Below are positions 14,044 through 22,381 of a DNA stretch of 64,000 nucleotides, piece by piece. Every line of letters starts with the position of its first letter. The stretch's first letter is position 1. This DNA comes from Oscillospiraceae bacterium (GTDB lineage: Bacteria > Bacillota > Clostridia > Oscillospirales > Acutalibacteraceae). A program made the translations under genes and the position numbers. The notes beneath the pieces were generated by a model that saw nothing but the letters and a program-made list of their open reading frames with translations, had not been told where the DNA came from and did no database searches. The DNA is taken from positions 13,816-77,815 of the forward strand of contig CADARP010000006.1 of NCBI GenBank assembly GCA_902790325.1, read 5' to 3'.

Positions 14044-14919
14044 TCAGATCGGACGAAGAACGATCCGGCTTTGGGTGATTTCAAAAGGCGTGCGGCCGTT
14101 GACCGCGCTGCGGCAGGTATCGAGCGTCTGCTGCATTTTTTTTGCCATTCTTTTGATCATTTCACAGATAACGGGATCACTGTCGTCGATCATCAGGGTA
14201 AACGAATCCTTGCTGATGATCAGATCCCGCACAGCCCGATGTCTCTTGTGCTCGAAGAGCTGGCGCGCATCGGTGATCGCCTCCAGATCGTACAGCAGTT
14301 TCGAGCTGCGGTTTGCGGTCACGTCTATTTCGTCCGCCAGACGAATCAGTGCGGCAAGGTATGGCAAACATATGGTGCCGCCGTCGGGCGTCTGCAGTTC
14401 CAGCGGATAGATGCTTTCATCCCGCAGATCTGTTTTCCGGTGTCCTCTCGAAATCTGGATCACCGCTTCGAGATGGGCTTTGCTCGGGAACTCGAACAGC
14501 TCGGCGTATTTCCGTATGAACAAACCGGAGTACTCGTTATGAAAATCGCGTATCTGTTCGGACGCCGTCGCGTTGGGGTGTTTTTCAAAATAGTCCCCGA
14601 AGTCGATCTTGCGAGAAAAGGCTTCAAAATCCTTTTTCGAGATGCCCATTCCCGTGTCATGAAAATAACAGCCGCAAAGCAAAACGTAGATCTCGTCTTT
14701 GTTGAGGCGGTCAAGCTGTCCGCCGATCAGGGTGTTACAGAACTCGATTACCGTGAGCGAGTGAAGCTCGGAGTGATCCGTGAATTCGGGGAACAGAAGC
14801 TTATAATTCGACAACACTCTCTGGAGAGTAAAGACACAGTCGGTGAACCTCGTGTGCAGATCGCGGTCAAGCGCATGAAGGCGGAATTCGAGCGCAAAAC
14901 TGTTTGCGTCATCCTGCAT
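14044..14919 (-). CDS. HD-domain protein
   Basis: A 291-aa soluble protein with HD-superfamily metal motifs: DHSELHSLTVIEFCNTL (His at ~49-53), CYFHDTGMGIS (the HD pair at ~87-88), RGHRKTD and RLADEID (third Asp at ~197). The spacing resembles the HD-CE type of HD domains, putative phosphohydrolases often linked to GHKL/Hsp90-like ATPases, though here it stands alone. No signal peptide or membrane segment. Convergent with the esterase gene; the upstream region (14920-15158) carries the divergent GNAT promoter and nothing else I can name. Substrate unknown, nucleotide phosphohydrolase being the family default. Confidence 0.75.
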   Translation of the reverse strand: MQDDANSFALEFRLHALDRDLHTRFTDCVFTLQRVLSNYKLLFPEFTDHSELHSLTVIEFCNTLIGGQLDRLNKDEIYVLLCGCYFHDTGMGISKKDFEAFSRKIDFGDYFEKHPNATASEQIRDFHNEYSGLFIRKYAELFEFPSKAHLEAVIQISRGHRKTDLRDESIYPLELQTPDGGTICLPYLAALIRLADEIDVTANRSSKLLYDLEAITDARQLFEHKRHRAVRDLIISKDSFTLMIDDSDPVICEMIKRMAKKMQQTLDTCRSAVNGRTPFEITQSRIVLRPI

Positions 14920-15081
14920 GTTTTTGTCCCCCTTTCTCCCTCGTCTATAAATCTATCACAAATGAGCCGCGATGTAAATATCCAAAAGCGGATCGGACGA
15001 CATTTTGCCCGTGTTTTTCGGACAAATCCGCAGCAGCGCTTACCGGCAGGGTCAGCGGAATATTCGGCGGCGCGGTCTGTC

Positions 15082-15110
15082 TTGCAATTCCGGCGGATCA
15101 ATAGTATAAT
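15082..15110 (+). promoter_or_regulatory. sigma-A promoter of the GNAT gene
   Basis: TTGCAA (15082-15087), 17-nt spacer, TATAAT (15105-15110). Confidence 0.75.
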
Positions 15111-15158
15111 AATACAGACATCAATGGATGCCGCAAGAGAATAAGGAGCTGAAGAAGC

Positions 15159-15785
15159 ATGCACACAAACTATATCATCCGCCCCGAGACAAAGACGGAC
15201 TGCCGGGCTGTCGAGAACCTCATCCGTGAATCGTTCTGGAACGTATACCGCCCCGGATGCAGCGAGCATTACGTGATCCATGTGCTGCGGGACGATCCGG
15301 CGTTCGTCAAAGAACTCGACTTTGTGATGGAGAAGGACGGCGAGCTGATCGGGCAGAACATGTTCATGAAAACGGTCATCGAGGCCGACGACGGCAGAAC
15401 GGTCGACGTGCTGACAATGGGACCGATCTGCATCACACCCGCGCTCAAGCGCAAGGGCTGGGGAAAGATCCTGCTGGACTACTCCTTAGAGAAGGCTGCG
15501 CAGATGGGGTTCGGCGCCGTCCTCTTCGAGGGGAACATTGCGTTCTACGGAAAGAGCGGCTTTGATTACGCGAGCCGTTTCGGCATCCGGTACCACGACC
15601 TGCCCGAAGGTGCGGACGCGTCGTTCTTCCTGTGCCGCGAGCTTGTCCGCGGGTATCTCGACGGCGTGACGGGCGTGTATCAGACGCCGAAAGGATACTA
15701 CGTCGACGATGCGGATGTGGAGGCGTTCGACCGGGATTTCCCGCCGAAGCAAAAGCTGAAGCTGCCGGGACAGTTGTTTTCATAA
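15159..15785 (+). CDS. GNAT-family N-acetyltransferase
   Basis: A 208-aa acetyltransferase: IRPETKTDCRAVENLIRESFW at the N-terminus, MGPICITPALKRKGWGKILLDYSLEKAAQMGFGAVLFEG carrying the acetyl-CoA-binding Q/RxxGxG/A motif (as KRKGWG), and IAFYGKSGFDYAS at the end of the core. The final 60 residues (GYLDGVTGVYQTPKGYYVDDADVEAFDRDFPPK) are typical of a clostridial subgroup acting on unknown amines. Start ATG preceded by AAGGAG. Followed after 17 nt by the Dabb gene, likely the same transcript. Confidence 0.88.
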   Translation: MHTNYIIRPETKTDCRAVENLIRESFWNVYRPGCSEHYVIHVLRDDPAFVKELDFVMEKDGELIGQNMFMKTVIEADDGRTVDVLTMGPICITPALKRKGWGKILLDYSLEKAAQMGFGAVLFEGNIAFYGKSGFDYASRFGIRYHDLPEGADASFFLCRELVRGYLDGVTGVYQTPKGYYVDDADVEAFDRDFPPKQKLKLPGQLFS

Positions 15786-15802
15786 AAGAAAGGAAGGGTA
15801 TT

Positions 15803-16093
15803 ATGATTAAACACATCGTTTGCTTCAAACTCAAGGACAACAGCAAAGAGGAATGCGAGAAGGCCGCGGACGTGCTGCGCTCTATGGACGGCAATGTGCC
15901 GCTGCTGCGCGGGATCGAGGTCGGCGTTGACTTTTTGCATTCGCCGCGCTCCTACGACGTGATCCTGCAGGTCGTGCTCGACGACGCCGAAGCGCTCGAA
16001 GCATACCAGCAGGACGCGTACCACTGCTCTGTCGTGAAAAAACACATGCACGCCGTACGGGAATCCTCCGTGGCGATCGACTACGAAATCTGA
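15803..16093 (+). CDS. Dabb-family (stress-responsive A/B barrel) protein
   Basis: A 96-aa dimeric alpha-beta-barrel domain protein: MIKHIVCFKLKDNSKEE at the N-terminus, GIEVGVDF in the middle, SYDVILQVVLDD and the HxVVKKHM segment near the end are characteristic. The ATG at 15803 is chosen because AGGAAGG lies just upstream and the N-terminus matches the family exactly. Ferredoxin-like Dabb domains are found in small enzymes and stress proteins; no specific activity can be given. Sits between the GNAT and the papain-like gene in an apparent three-gene operon. Confidence 0.85.
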   Translation: MIKHIVCFKLKDNSKEECEKAADVLRSMDGNVPLLRGIEVGVDFLHSPRSYDVILQVVLDDAEALEAYQQDAYHCSVVKKHMHAVRESSVAIDYEI

Positions 16094-16140
16094 ACGGAAA
16101 CTGCGGGGTCGGCACGGCGGACAGAGGGAGGAGCGGATCC

Positions 16141-16758
16141 TTGAAAACAGAACTGGATCATTTCCGGATCGGCCCGTACATCGGCGGAGATCAGGAGTGG
16201 TTTACCGATTCGTGGATGAAGATCGGCGGATGCGGTGCGGTCACAGCATGCGATCTGTGCATTTATCTTGCAAAGCATAAAGGTATGCGCGCGTTGTATC
16301 CGTTCGATCCGGACGAGGTCACGATGGAGGACTACCTTGCCTTCGGCATGCGTATGCGCGCGTTTCTGACGCCGCGCGCCACGGGTATCAACCGGACAAG
16401 TATTTTCGTGGACGGACTGAATGCGTATCTTGCGTCCTGCGGCGTCCGGCCGATCCGATTGCAGGGCGTCAGCGGGGAAGAGACTGTGCAGAGCGCCGAA
16501 CAGCAGATCCGCGGCCGGATCGACCGCGGCTTTCCGGTGCCGTACCTGATGCTCATGCACCGGGACCGAAAGCTCAAAGATTTTATGTGGCATTGGTTCC
16601 TGCTGAACGGGTACGATGCGTCCGGCGATGCGCTTCGGGTGAGAGCGGTCTCATACGGCGAGCAGACGTGGATGGATTTTCCGCATCTGTGGCAGACCGG
16701 CCGCCGTCCGAAGGGCGGGTTTGTGCGGATCGAACCGGCCGGGACGCAGACGGATTGA
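16141..16758 (+). CDS. conserved papain-like-fold protein of unknown function
   Basis: A 205-aa protein starting at TTG (16141) with GGGAGGAG 7 nt upstream. A possible cysteine-peptidase layout is visible: GGDQEWFTDSWMKIGGCGAVTACDLCIYLA (candidate nucleophile in GGCGAVTA at ~32), LKDFMWHWFLLNGYD (candidate His and Asn/Asp at ~149-155) and AVSYGEQTWMDFPHLWQTG. This resembles peptidase C39-like folds, but I know no characterised member. No signal peptide, so probably cytoplasmic. Third gene of the GNAT-Dabb unit. A structural prediction would show whether Cys, His and Asn/Asp come together. Confidence 0.75.
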   Translation: MKTELDHFRIGPYIGGDQEWFTDSWMKIGGCGAVTACDLCIYLAKHKGMRALYPFDPDEVTMEDYLAFGMRMRAFLTPRATGINRTSIFVDGLNAYLASCGVRPIRLQGVSGEETVQSAEQQIRGRIDRGFPVPYLMLMHRDRKLKDFMWHWFLLNGYDASGDALRVRAVSYGEQTWMDFPHLWQTGRRPKGGFVRIEPAGTQTD

Positions 16759-16843
16759 TCTGCCCGCTGGCGGGCGTGCGCCGCAAATGCGCTTTTGAAA
16801 CACGCTTGCTGTCCGGTTCAGACTTTCGGAAAAACAAAAAGAG

Positions 16844-16892
16844 AACGGCTTCGGATCGAACAAATCAACGAACCAAAGCCGTTTGGTTTTTT
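16844..16892 (+). terminator. terminator of the GNAT-Dabb operon
   Basis: AACGGCTT (16844-16851) pairs with AAGCCGTT (16876-16883), followed by TGGTTTTTT. Its 3' part touches the end of the convergent SHOCT-like gene. Confidence 0.65.
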
Positions 16893-17073
16893 ATTCCGGT
16901 CTGTCTTCCGGATGCGGTTCGGAAAACCGCATTTTTGCCGTCAGGTCGCCGTAGCTTTTGTCATACTGTGCCTGACTGATCGCGCCGTTTTGCAGGAACT
17001 GCCGCAGCATTTTCACCTGCTGTGCGTACAGCTCCTCGTTGGTGCGGCGCGGATGCGGCGCGTCTGTGTTCAT
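16891..17073 (-). CDS. small SHOCT-like protein
   Basis: 60 aa. The central part (NEELYAQQVKMLRQFLQNGAISQAQYDKSYGDLTAKM) is a two-helix SHOCT-type oligomerisation motif found as a tail or alone. The start is fixed at ATG 17073 by GGAGG at 17082-17086 (8 nt away), which lies inside the end of the upstream phosphoesterase gene; the stop of that gene is 5 nt before the start, so translation is coupled. A longer frame to 17094 has no ribosome site. Function unknown. Confidence 0.7.
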   Translation of the reverse strand: MNTDAPHPRRTNEELYAQQVKMLRQFLQNGAISQAQYDKSYGDLTAKMRFSEPHPEDRPE

Positions 17074-17077
17074 GCGT

Positions 17078-18028
17078 TCAACCTCCGATCGCAACTTCGG
17101 GTTTCTGCAGCGGGTACCGCACCTCGAACGGCGTTTCGCCGTCTCCTGTGTCGATCCATTCGCCGCGGAAGAAGTTGCGGCCGCGGATCACGAGCTCGTC
17201 GTCATAGAGCTCCACTTCAAGACCGTCTCCGGTTCTTTTGGTCGGCTCATTGTCCTTGTCTCCGACCAGCTCTGTCAGGCGCGGCAGATAGATCTGCGTA
17301 TAGCCGTTGTAGCTGCGGAAGGAGCGGGAAAGGCTCAAATCCATGTGCGTATGGCCGACGAAGCAGAATACATTGTGTTCCGCGCCGTACCGCGCAAGCA
17401 TGGCCGCCAGCGTGTCCGAATCGCTGTCGCCCTGCATTTCCGCGCGCTGCAGGGGATAGTGCGCAAAAATGAACACGGGTTTGTCGCTGTCCGCTTTGTC
17501 GAGCGCATCCTGCAGCCAATCCAGATCCACGTCCAGACCGAGGACGATGAACGTATACCCGTTGACCTGCTCGACGTAGCACGGCTTTTCAAGCTGTCTG
17601 CCGAAGAACGCGTCCGAGAAGAGGAGAAAGTCGTTCAGCTTTTCGTCGTAGTCGCCCTGTCCGTTGCCGACGTCGTGGTTGCCCAGCACGGTCATCACGT
17701 TCTCGCCGCGCAGCACCGTGCGGATCACGCCGTGGAACAGGATGTTTTCTCCGTGGAAACCGTTCATTGTGTTGTCGCCGAGGAAAAGGATCGCGTCATT
17801 GCCGCTTTTGCTCTTTTGAATGTCCTGCAGCGAGCGCGCATACACCTTGTACCGCATGGCATTGTTGCCCTCGACGTGCACGTCGGAGACAACGGAAAAG
17901 TGCAGCTTGCACGCGTCCGGGTCGTACACATCCCAGGCGTCGTGATCGCATTCACCGACGTATACCAGCAGCGCCAGCGCCGCGATAAAGACGGAGATAA
18001 AGCGTAAAAAGAATGACTTGATTGCCAT
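17078..18028 (-). CDS. membrane-anchored metallophosphoesterase
   Basis: A 316-aa protein with an N-terminal membrane/signal segment (FFLRFISVFIAALALLVYVG) and a calcineurin-like domain outside: VVSDVHVEG (D-x-H), FLGDNT (GDN), VLGNHDVGNG (GNHD), IFAHYPL and FVGHTHMD. All metal ligands are present. The substrate is unknown; extracytoplasmic phosphodiesters or wall/lipid pyrophosphates are possible. First gene of a two-gene unit with the small SHOCT-like protein. Start ATG lies behind AAGGGGGA. Confidence 0.85.
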   Translation of the reverse strand: MAIKSFFLRFISVFIAALALLVYVGECDHDAWDVYDPDACKLHFSVVSDVHVEGNNAMRYKVYARSLQDIQKSKSGNDAILFLGDNTMNGFHGENILFHGVIRTVLRGENVMTVLGNHDVGNGQGDYDEKLNDFLLFSDAFFGRQLEKPCYVEQVNGYTFIVLGLDVDLDWLQDALDKADSDKPVFIFAHYPLQRAEMQGDSDSDTLAAMLARYGAEHNVFCFVGHTHMDLSLSRSFRSYNGYTQIYLPRLTELVGDKDNEPTKRTGDGLEVELYDDELVIRGRNFFRGEWIDTGDGETPFEVRYPLQKPEVAIGG

Positions 18029-18061
18029 AGAGCATCCCCCTTTTGTATCTCGTTCTCAAGC

Positions 18062-18090
18062 ATTATAGCATATCGGAAGCAAAAACACAA
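18062..18090 (-). promoter_or_regulatory. sigma-A promoter of the membrane phosphoesterase
   Basis: Minus strand TTGTGT (18090-18085), 17-nt spacer, TATAAT (18067-18062), about 30 nt before the start codon. Confidence 0.7.
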
Positions 18091-18129
18091 CCGATTCCGA
18101 CAAAAACGATACAGGCTGACGGTTACGGA

Positions 18130-18936
18130 TCAAAGGTCGACTGTCCACTCCTGCTTCGGTAGAGCTTCCTCGAGAACGGCGCGTGCTTTTGCTTGACCGT
18201 CGATTGCCGCGCGTAAGCTCTTCTTGTACATTTCTTCGCCGTCGGCAACCATATCATAGAGGAAAGCTTCTGCTTTTTGGAAACAGATCAAAGCGGATTT
18301 AGCGCTTGCTTCTACGCCGTTTCCGTTCAACAGTGCGTGCCCTAACCGAAGATAAACCGGACCGGCGACAGTCACGGAAGCTTCCTCGGTCATCATATCG
18401 ATACAATGCATATAGATGTTGAACGCTTCCGCAGGATTTTTTTCAACATAGTATCCGTTTTGATACATATCGCCGATTTTGTAGAGCGAGATCAGATGAC
18501 CGTCAAAAGCGCCAAGCGCAAAATAATGAAACGCTTTTTCATAATCCACCGGCATATTGCGACCGTAATAGTAGCAATACCCGAGGTTTTCCTGCGCTTG
18601 TCGGTTTCCGTTTTTAGCAGCCATATCAAAATAGAAGACTGCCTTTTTGAAATCCTGTTCGCAGCCGCGTCCGTCATAGTACAATGCGCCGAGATCATTC
18701 ATCGCCCAATCATTTCCATTACGGCATTCTTCTGAATAAAGATCGACGAGGAAATCGAACAAAACCCGCGGCATATCCGAGGTTTTGTCGCACTTGGCCA
18801 ATTCAGTCGCCAATTCGAAAGGGGACAGATCGTCAGCTTCATAATCACGCAGAAGAGCGAGAGACTCCGGAGACTGTTCGGGATTCAATTCCGGGAGGAT
18901 CCGGTGGATCCGATCTGAATAAGATGTGTTGGTCAT
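18130..18936 (-). CDS. Sel1-like repeat protein
   Basis: 268 aa, soluble. At least three Sel1-like (TPR-related) repeats are visible: AMNDLGALYYDGRGCEQDFKKAVFYFDMAAKNG, AQENLGYCYYYGRNMPVDYEKAFHYFALGAFDG and SLYKIGDMYQNGYYVEKNPAEAFNIYMHCI, with a weaker fourth (LRLGHALLNGNGVE). These form alpha-solenoid protein-interaction surfaces. The start is set at the second ATG: GGAG directly abuts the first ATG (18945), which would leave no spacing, whereas it is 9 nt from ATG 18936. Partner unknown. Confidence 0.85.
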   Translation of the reverse strand: MTNTSYSDRIHRILPELNPEQSPESLALLRDYEADDLSPFELATELAKCDKTSDMPRVLFDFLVDLYSEECRNGNDWAMNDLGALYYDGRGCEQDFKKAVFYFDMAAKNGNRQAQENLGYCYYYGRNMPVDYEKAFHYFALGAFDGHLISLYKIGDMYQNGYYVEKNPAEAFNIYMHCIDMMTEEASVTVAGPVYLRLGHALLNGNGVEASAKSALICFQKAEAFLYDMVADGEEMYKKSLRAAIDGQAKARAVLEEALPKQEWTVDL

Positions 18937-19013
18937 AGTAGCCATCTCCTTTTTGTTATTGTGCTTGCATTATAACATGCTTTCTGTCCCATAAACATCC
19001 CAGCAAAACAGGA

Positions 19014-19052
19014 AATCCCGCGATCCGAGCATTTTCGGATCGCGGGATTTTG
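19014..19052. terminator. strong hairpin terminator after malic enzyme
   Basis: AATCCCGCGATCCG / CGGATCGCGGGATT, 14-bp perfect stem with an 11-nt loop, 26 nt beyond the malic-enzyme stop. Confidence 0.85.
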
Positions 19053-19077
19053 CGTGTTGGATTTGTTTAACTTACGA

Positions 19078-20250
19078 TCAGATGCGCGCCACGCCGCTCT
19101 TTCTGGCGGCTTCGGCGACGGCCTTGGCGACGGCGGGGCCGACTCTCGGGTCGAACGCCTTCGGGATGATGTAATCCTCGCTCAGTTCGTCGTCGGAGAT
19201 CAGGCTCGACAGCGCTTCGGCGGCGGCCATCTTCATTTCCTCATTGATGTCGCTCGCGCGGACGTCGAACGTGCCGCGGAACACGCCGGGGAAGGCAAGG
19301 ACGTTGTTGATCTGGTTGGGATAGTCGCTGCGGCCGGTCGAAATGACGCGTGCGCCGCCCTTCTTGGCGTCCTCGGGGAAGATCTCGGGCGTGGGGTTCG
19401 CGCAGGCGAAGACGATCGCGTCCTTGTTCATGGTCTTGACCATGTCGATCGTCAGCGTGCCGGGAGCGGAAACGCCGATGAACACGTCGGCGCCCTTGAT
19501 GACGTCGGCCAGCGTGCCCTGCTCGCCCCCCAGGTTCGTGACCTCGGCCATCTCTTCCTTGATCCAGTTCAGACCCTCGCGGCCCTTATAGATCGCGCCC
19601 TTGCGGTCGGTCATGACGATGTTGGTAAAGCCTGCGGAAAGCAGGAGCTTGGTGATGGAGATCGCGGCTGCGCCGGCGCCGGAGGTGACGACCTTGACGT
19701 CTTCCTTCTTTTTGCCGACGACCTTCAGCGCGTTCGTAAGACCCGCGAGCGTGATGATCGCCGTGCCGTGCTGGTCGTCGTGGAAAATCGGGATGTCGCA
19801 CTTCTCTTTGAGCTTGCGCTCGATCTCGAAGCAGCGGGGAGCGGCGATATCCTCGAGGTTGATGCCGCCGAAGGAGCCGGATATGAGATAGACCGCGTTG
19901 ACGAACTCGTCGACGTCCTTGGTCTTGACGCAGAGCGGGAACGCGTCCACGCCGCCGAACGCCTTGAACAGCACGCATTTGCCTTCCATAACGGGCATGC
20001 CTGCTTCGGGGCCGATGTCGCCCAGACCGAGCACCGCGGTGCCGTCCGTGATGACGGCGCAGAGGTTGTGTCTTCTGGTCAGCTCATAGCTCTTGGAGAT
20101 GTCTTTCTGGATCTCCAGGCAGGGCTGCGCCACGCCGGGGGTGTATGCCAGGGAGAGGTCTTCTTTGGTGTTGACGGGAACGGTCGCGATCACTTCGATC
20201 TTGCCTTTCCATTCCTCATGCAGACGTAACGATTCTTTTGCGTAATCCAT
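19078..20250 (-). CDS. NAD(P)-dependent malic enzyme (short, decarboxylating)
   Basis: A 390-aa malic enzyme of the short bacterial type, converting malate to pyruvate and CO2 with NAD(P) reduction. Signatures: [76 protein letters not shown] and the Rossmann stretch [18 protein letters not shown], followed by [16 protein letters not shown]. All expected catalytic stretches are present and the length fits. The start codon is 3 nt after the stop of the Ldh2 gene, its GAGGAGG lying inside that gene, so the two are cotranslated. Together they can pass between oxaloacetate, malate and pyruvate. Confidence 0.95.
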   Translation of the reverse strand: MDYAKESLRLHEEWKGKIEVIATVPVNTKEDLSLAYTPGVAQPCLEIQKDISKSYELTRRHNLCAVITDGTAVLGLGDIGPEAGMPVMEGKCVLFKAFGGVDAFPLCVKTKDVDEFVNAVYLISGSFGGINLEDIAAPRCFEIERKLKEKCDIPIFHDDQHGTAIITLAGLTNALKVVGKKKEDVKVVTSGAGAAAISITKLLLSAGFTNIVMTDRKGAIYKGREGLNWIKEEMAEVTNLGGEQGTLADVIKGADVFIGVSAPGTLTIDMVKTMNKDAIVFACANPTPEIFPEDAKKGGARVISTGRSDYPNQINNVLAFPGVFRGTFDVRASDINEEMKMAAAEALSSLISDDELSEDYIIPKAFDPRVGPAVAKAVAEAARKSGVARI

Positions 20251-20253
20251 AGT

Positions 20254-21366
20254 TTATGCCTCCTCAAACGGGAACTTGTAATCAAGTCCGAACTTGTCGC
20301 GCAGTGCGATGAATTCCTTCTGGATGGTGTCGCCGACGGGAACGCCCTTATCCTTGCGATCCTGCCATGCAAGCCATTCTTTTTCGCCGGCGGTGTAGAT
20401 ACGCTCGGCGCCGGGCGCCTTTTCGGAGTCGCGCAGACCGCGGCAGATGTCGCCGGCCGTCTTCTTGAAGGTGTCCAGACCCATGAAGAATTCGGGGTTG
20501 ATGACGAAGAAGAAGTGGCCGAGGCGGTACATCTGGTTGTTGCCATCGGCGTCCTTGCCGTTGAGCGCCTTCATGAACGGGCCGCCCGTGAGAGCCGCGG
20601 ACAGGATCTCGACGATCGTGGTGAAGCCGTAGCCCTTGTAGCCGCCGGTCGCTTCGCCGATGCCGCCGATGGACAGCAGTGCGCAGTTGCCCGCGCGCAT
20701 CTGCTTGAGGATCTCGCCGGAGTCGGTCATGGTGCCGCCGTCCTTAGTGACGACGAGACCTGCGGGCGTCGGCTTGCCGCTGCGCTCATAGAACTCGATC
20801 TTGCCGTTCTGCACGATGCTCGTCGCGCAGTCAAAATTGAAGGGGAATTCCTCGTCGGTCGGCATGGTGAAGGTGAGGGGATTGGTGCCCATCATCGGCT
20901 CGACGCCCCACGTCGGCGCGACAGAAGGGCGCGCGTTGGTTCCGCTGATGCCGATCATGCCGGCCTTCTCCGCCATCGTCGTCCAGTAGCCCGCGATGCC
21001 GTAGTGCGTGGAGTTGAAGATCGCGCCGCCGGCCATGCCGTACGTCTTGGCTTTTTCGATCAGCTTTTCCATCATGCGGTAGCTCGCGACCATGCCCATA
21101 CCGTTGTTGGCGTCCATCACGACCGTGGTGGGCGTTTCCTTGACGATGTCAATCTTCGTGACGGGCAGCAGCGTGCCGTTGTCGATGCGGTCAAGATAGA
21201 TGGGCTTGAAGCGGTTGCAGCCGTGGCTTTCGATGCCTCTGCGGTCAGATTCAAGCAGCACATCGGCGCAGATCGCCGCGTCTTCCTCGGGCACGCCGTA
21301 CGCCTTGAAGACGTCGATCATGAACGAGTTGACCATTTCCCACGGAACATAAGGTCTGGTTTCCAT
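20254..21366 (-). CDS. Ldh2-family malate/L-lactate dehydrogenase-like oxidoreductase
   Basis: 370 aa, the NAD(P)-dependent Ldh2/malate dehydrogenase family distinct from classical Rossmann LDH/MDH. Signatures: YGVPEEDAAICADVLLESDRRGIESHGCNRF, NNGMGMVASYRMMEKLIEKAKTYG, STHYGIAGYWTTMAEKAGMIGISGTNARPSVAPTWG, MMGTNPLTFTMPT and GGYKGYGFTTIVEILSAALTGG. The start is ATG 21366, with AGGAGG 9 nt upstream; the frame extends to 21429 but lacks a site. Family members reduce 2-oxo acids (oxaloacetate, pyruvate, ureidoglycolate and others); pairing with malic enzyme points to malate, as an inference. Confidence 0.9.
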   Translation of the reverse strand: METRPYVPWEMVNSFMIDVFKAYGVPEEDAAICADVLLESDRRGIESHGCNRFKPIYLDRIDNGTLLPVTKIDIVKETPTTVVMDANNGMGMVASYRMMEKLIEKAKTYGMAGGAIFNSTHYGIAGYWTTMAEKAGMIGISGTNARPSVAPTWGVEPMMGTNPLTFTMPTDEEFPFNFDCATSIVQNGKIEFYERSGKPTPAGLVVTKDGGTMTDSGEILKQMRAGNCALLSIGGIGEATGGYKGYGFTTIVEILSAALTGGPFMKALNGKDADGNNQMYRLGHFFFVINPEFFMGLDTFKKTAGDICRGLRDSEKAPGAERIYTAGEKEWLAWQDRKDKGVPVGDTIQKEFIALRDKFGLDYKFPFEEA

Positions 21367-21432
21367 AACAATTAACCTCCTAAAGGTAATAATATACGCG
21401 TGTTTGATCGGACTAACCGAAGAAATCAATAT

Positions 21433-21461
21433 ATTTTACCATATATTTTCTGGAATGTCAA
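21433..21461 (-). promoter_or_regulatory. sigma-A promoter of the Ldh2-malic enzyme operon
   Basis: Minus strand TTGACA (21461-21456), 17-nt spacer, TAAAAT (21438-21433), in an AT-rich 190-bp intergenic stretch. Confidence 0.8.
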
Positions 21462-21561
21462 AGAAAAAATCCACTATATTTATGACAACTGATCACAATA
21501 ATTTGTTGATAATTTGCTCCCGGGAACAAAACGGAGACGCGAAGATCGGCTCCCGCGGCCG

Positions 21562-22371
21562 CTACACGATCACGCTTCCGCTGTGCAGGGCGACGAGCTG
21601 CGTCCCCATGACTTTCCGCATCAGGTCAAATGCCGCAGTACCCGTGCAGTGACCGGTGAAGAAGACCGTGGGCAGACGGGAAAGCTCCGCCGCCGTTTTC
21701 AGGATTTCCGCTTCTTCGTCGGCGGAATAGGCGCTGTCGCGTTTCATCATGTGGAAGCCGCTGACGACGTAATCCGGCGCGCTGCCGAAAAGCGCAAGAT
21801 AACGGTCCAGGATGTTCAGGATGCCGCTGTGCGCGCAGCCCGACAGCAGCCATCGTTTGCCGTCCTGCGTGAGGACGAGGTTTTGTTCGTGCGAAAAATC
21901 GTCCGGTACCCGCACGCCGCCGCGCTCCGCGGTCAATGTGCGGTTGCCGGCAGGCAGAGCATGTGTCCCCGTCACGCCGCCGAAAAGAAACAGCTCGTCG
22001 TCCAGCCGCAGATCATCGTCCAGAAGGTGCAGACGCGGCAAGGACAGAATGCGCGTGTCCACGCCGATGTACCGCTCGCCGTTGAAATGCGGCTCGGACG
22101 CGGCGCGGCGCATGTATACGTCGGCGTTCGGACAGACGGAAACCAGCGGCATTACGCCGCCGGTGTGATCGTAGTGCCCGTGACTGAGGATCACGGTATC
22201 CACCGCCGACAGATCGACCTGCAGCGCCGCGGCGTTGCGCAGCAGCAGATCGGTCTGGCCGGTATCCATGAGCAGCGTGTGACGCCGCGTTTGTATGTAG
22301 ACACACAGCCCGTGTTCGGTACCGCAGCGGCTGTCGCCGTACGTGTTTTCGACCAGCGTGATGATCCTCAT
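21562..22371 (-). CDS. MBL-fold metallohydrolase
   Basis: A 269-aa metallo-beta-lactamase-fold protein with the metal motif LSHGHYDHTGG and further ligands LLSGCAHSGI and FTGHCTGTAAF; the N-terminus (RIITLVENTYGDSRCGTEHGLCVYIQ) is of the subgroup annotated as 7,8-dihydropterin-6-yl-methyl-(ribofuranosyl)aminobenzene-phosphate synthase-like. No signal peptide. Its ATG follows the aminotransferase stop by 10 nt with AGGAGA between, so it is the second gene of that operon. The substrate is not identifiable. Confidence 0.87.
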   Translation of the reverse strand: MRIITLVENTYGDSRCGTEHGLCVYIQTRRHTLLMDTGQTDLLLRNAAALQVDLSAVDTVILSHGHYDHTGGVMPLVSVCPNADVYMRRAASEPHFNGERYIGVDTRILSLPRLHLLDDDLRLDDELFLFGGVTGTHALPAGNRTLTAERGGVRVPDDFSHEQNLVLTQDGKRWLLSGCAHSGILNILDRYLALFGSAPDYVVSGFHMMKRDSAYSADEEAEILKTAAELSRLPTVFFTGHCTGTAAFDLMRKVMGTQLVALHSGSVIV

Positions 22372-22381
22372 ATTTGTTCTC

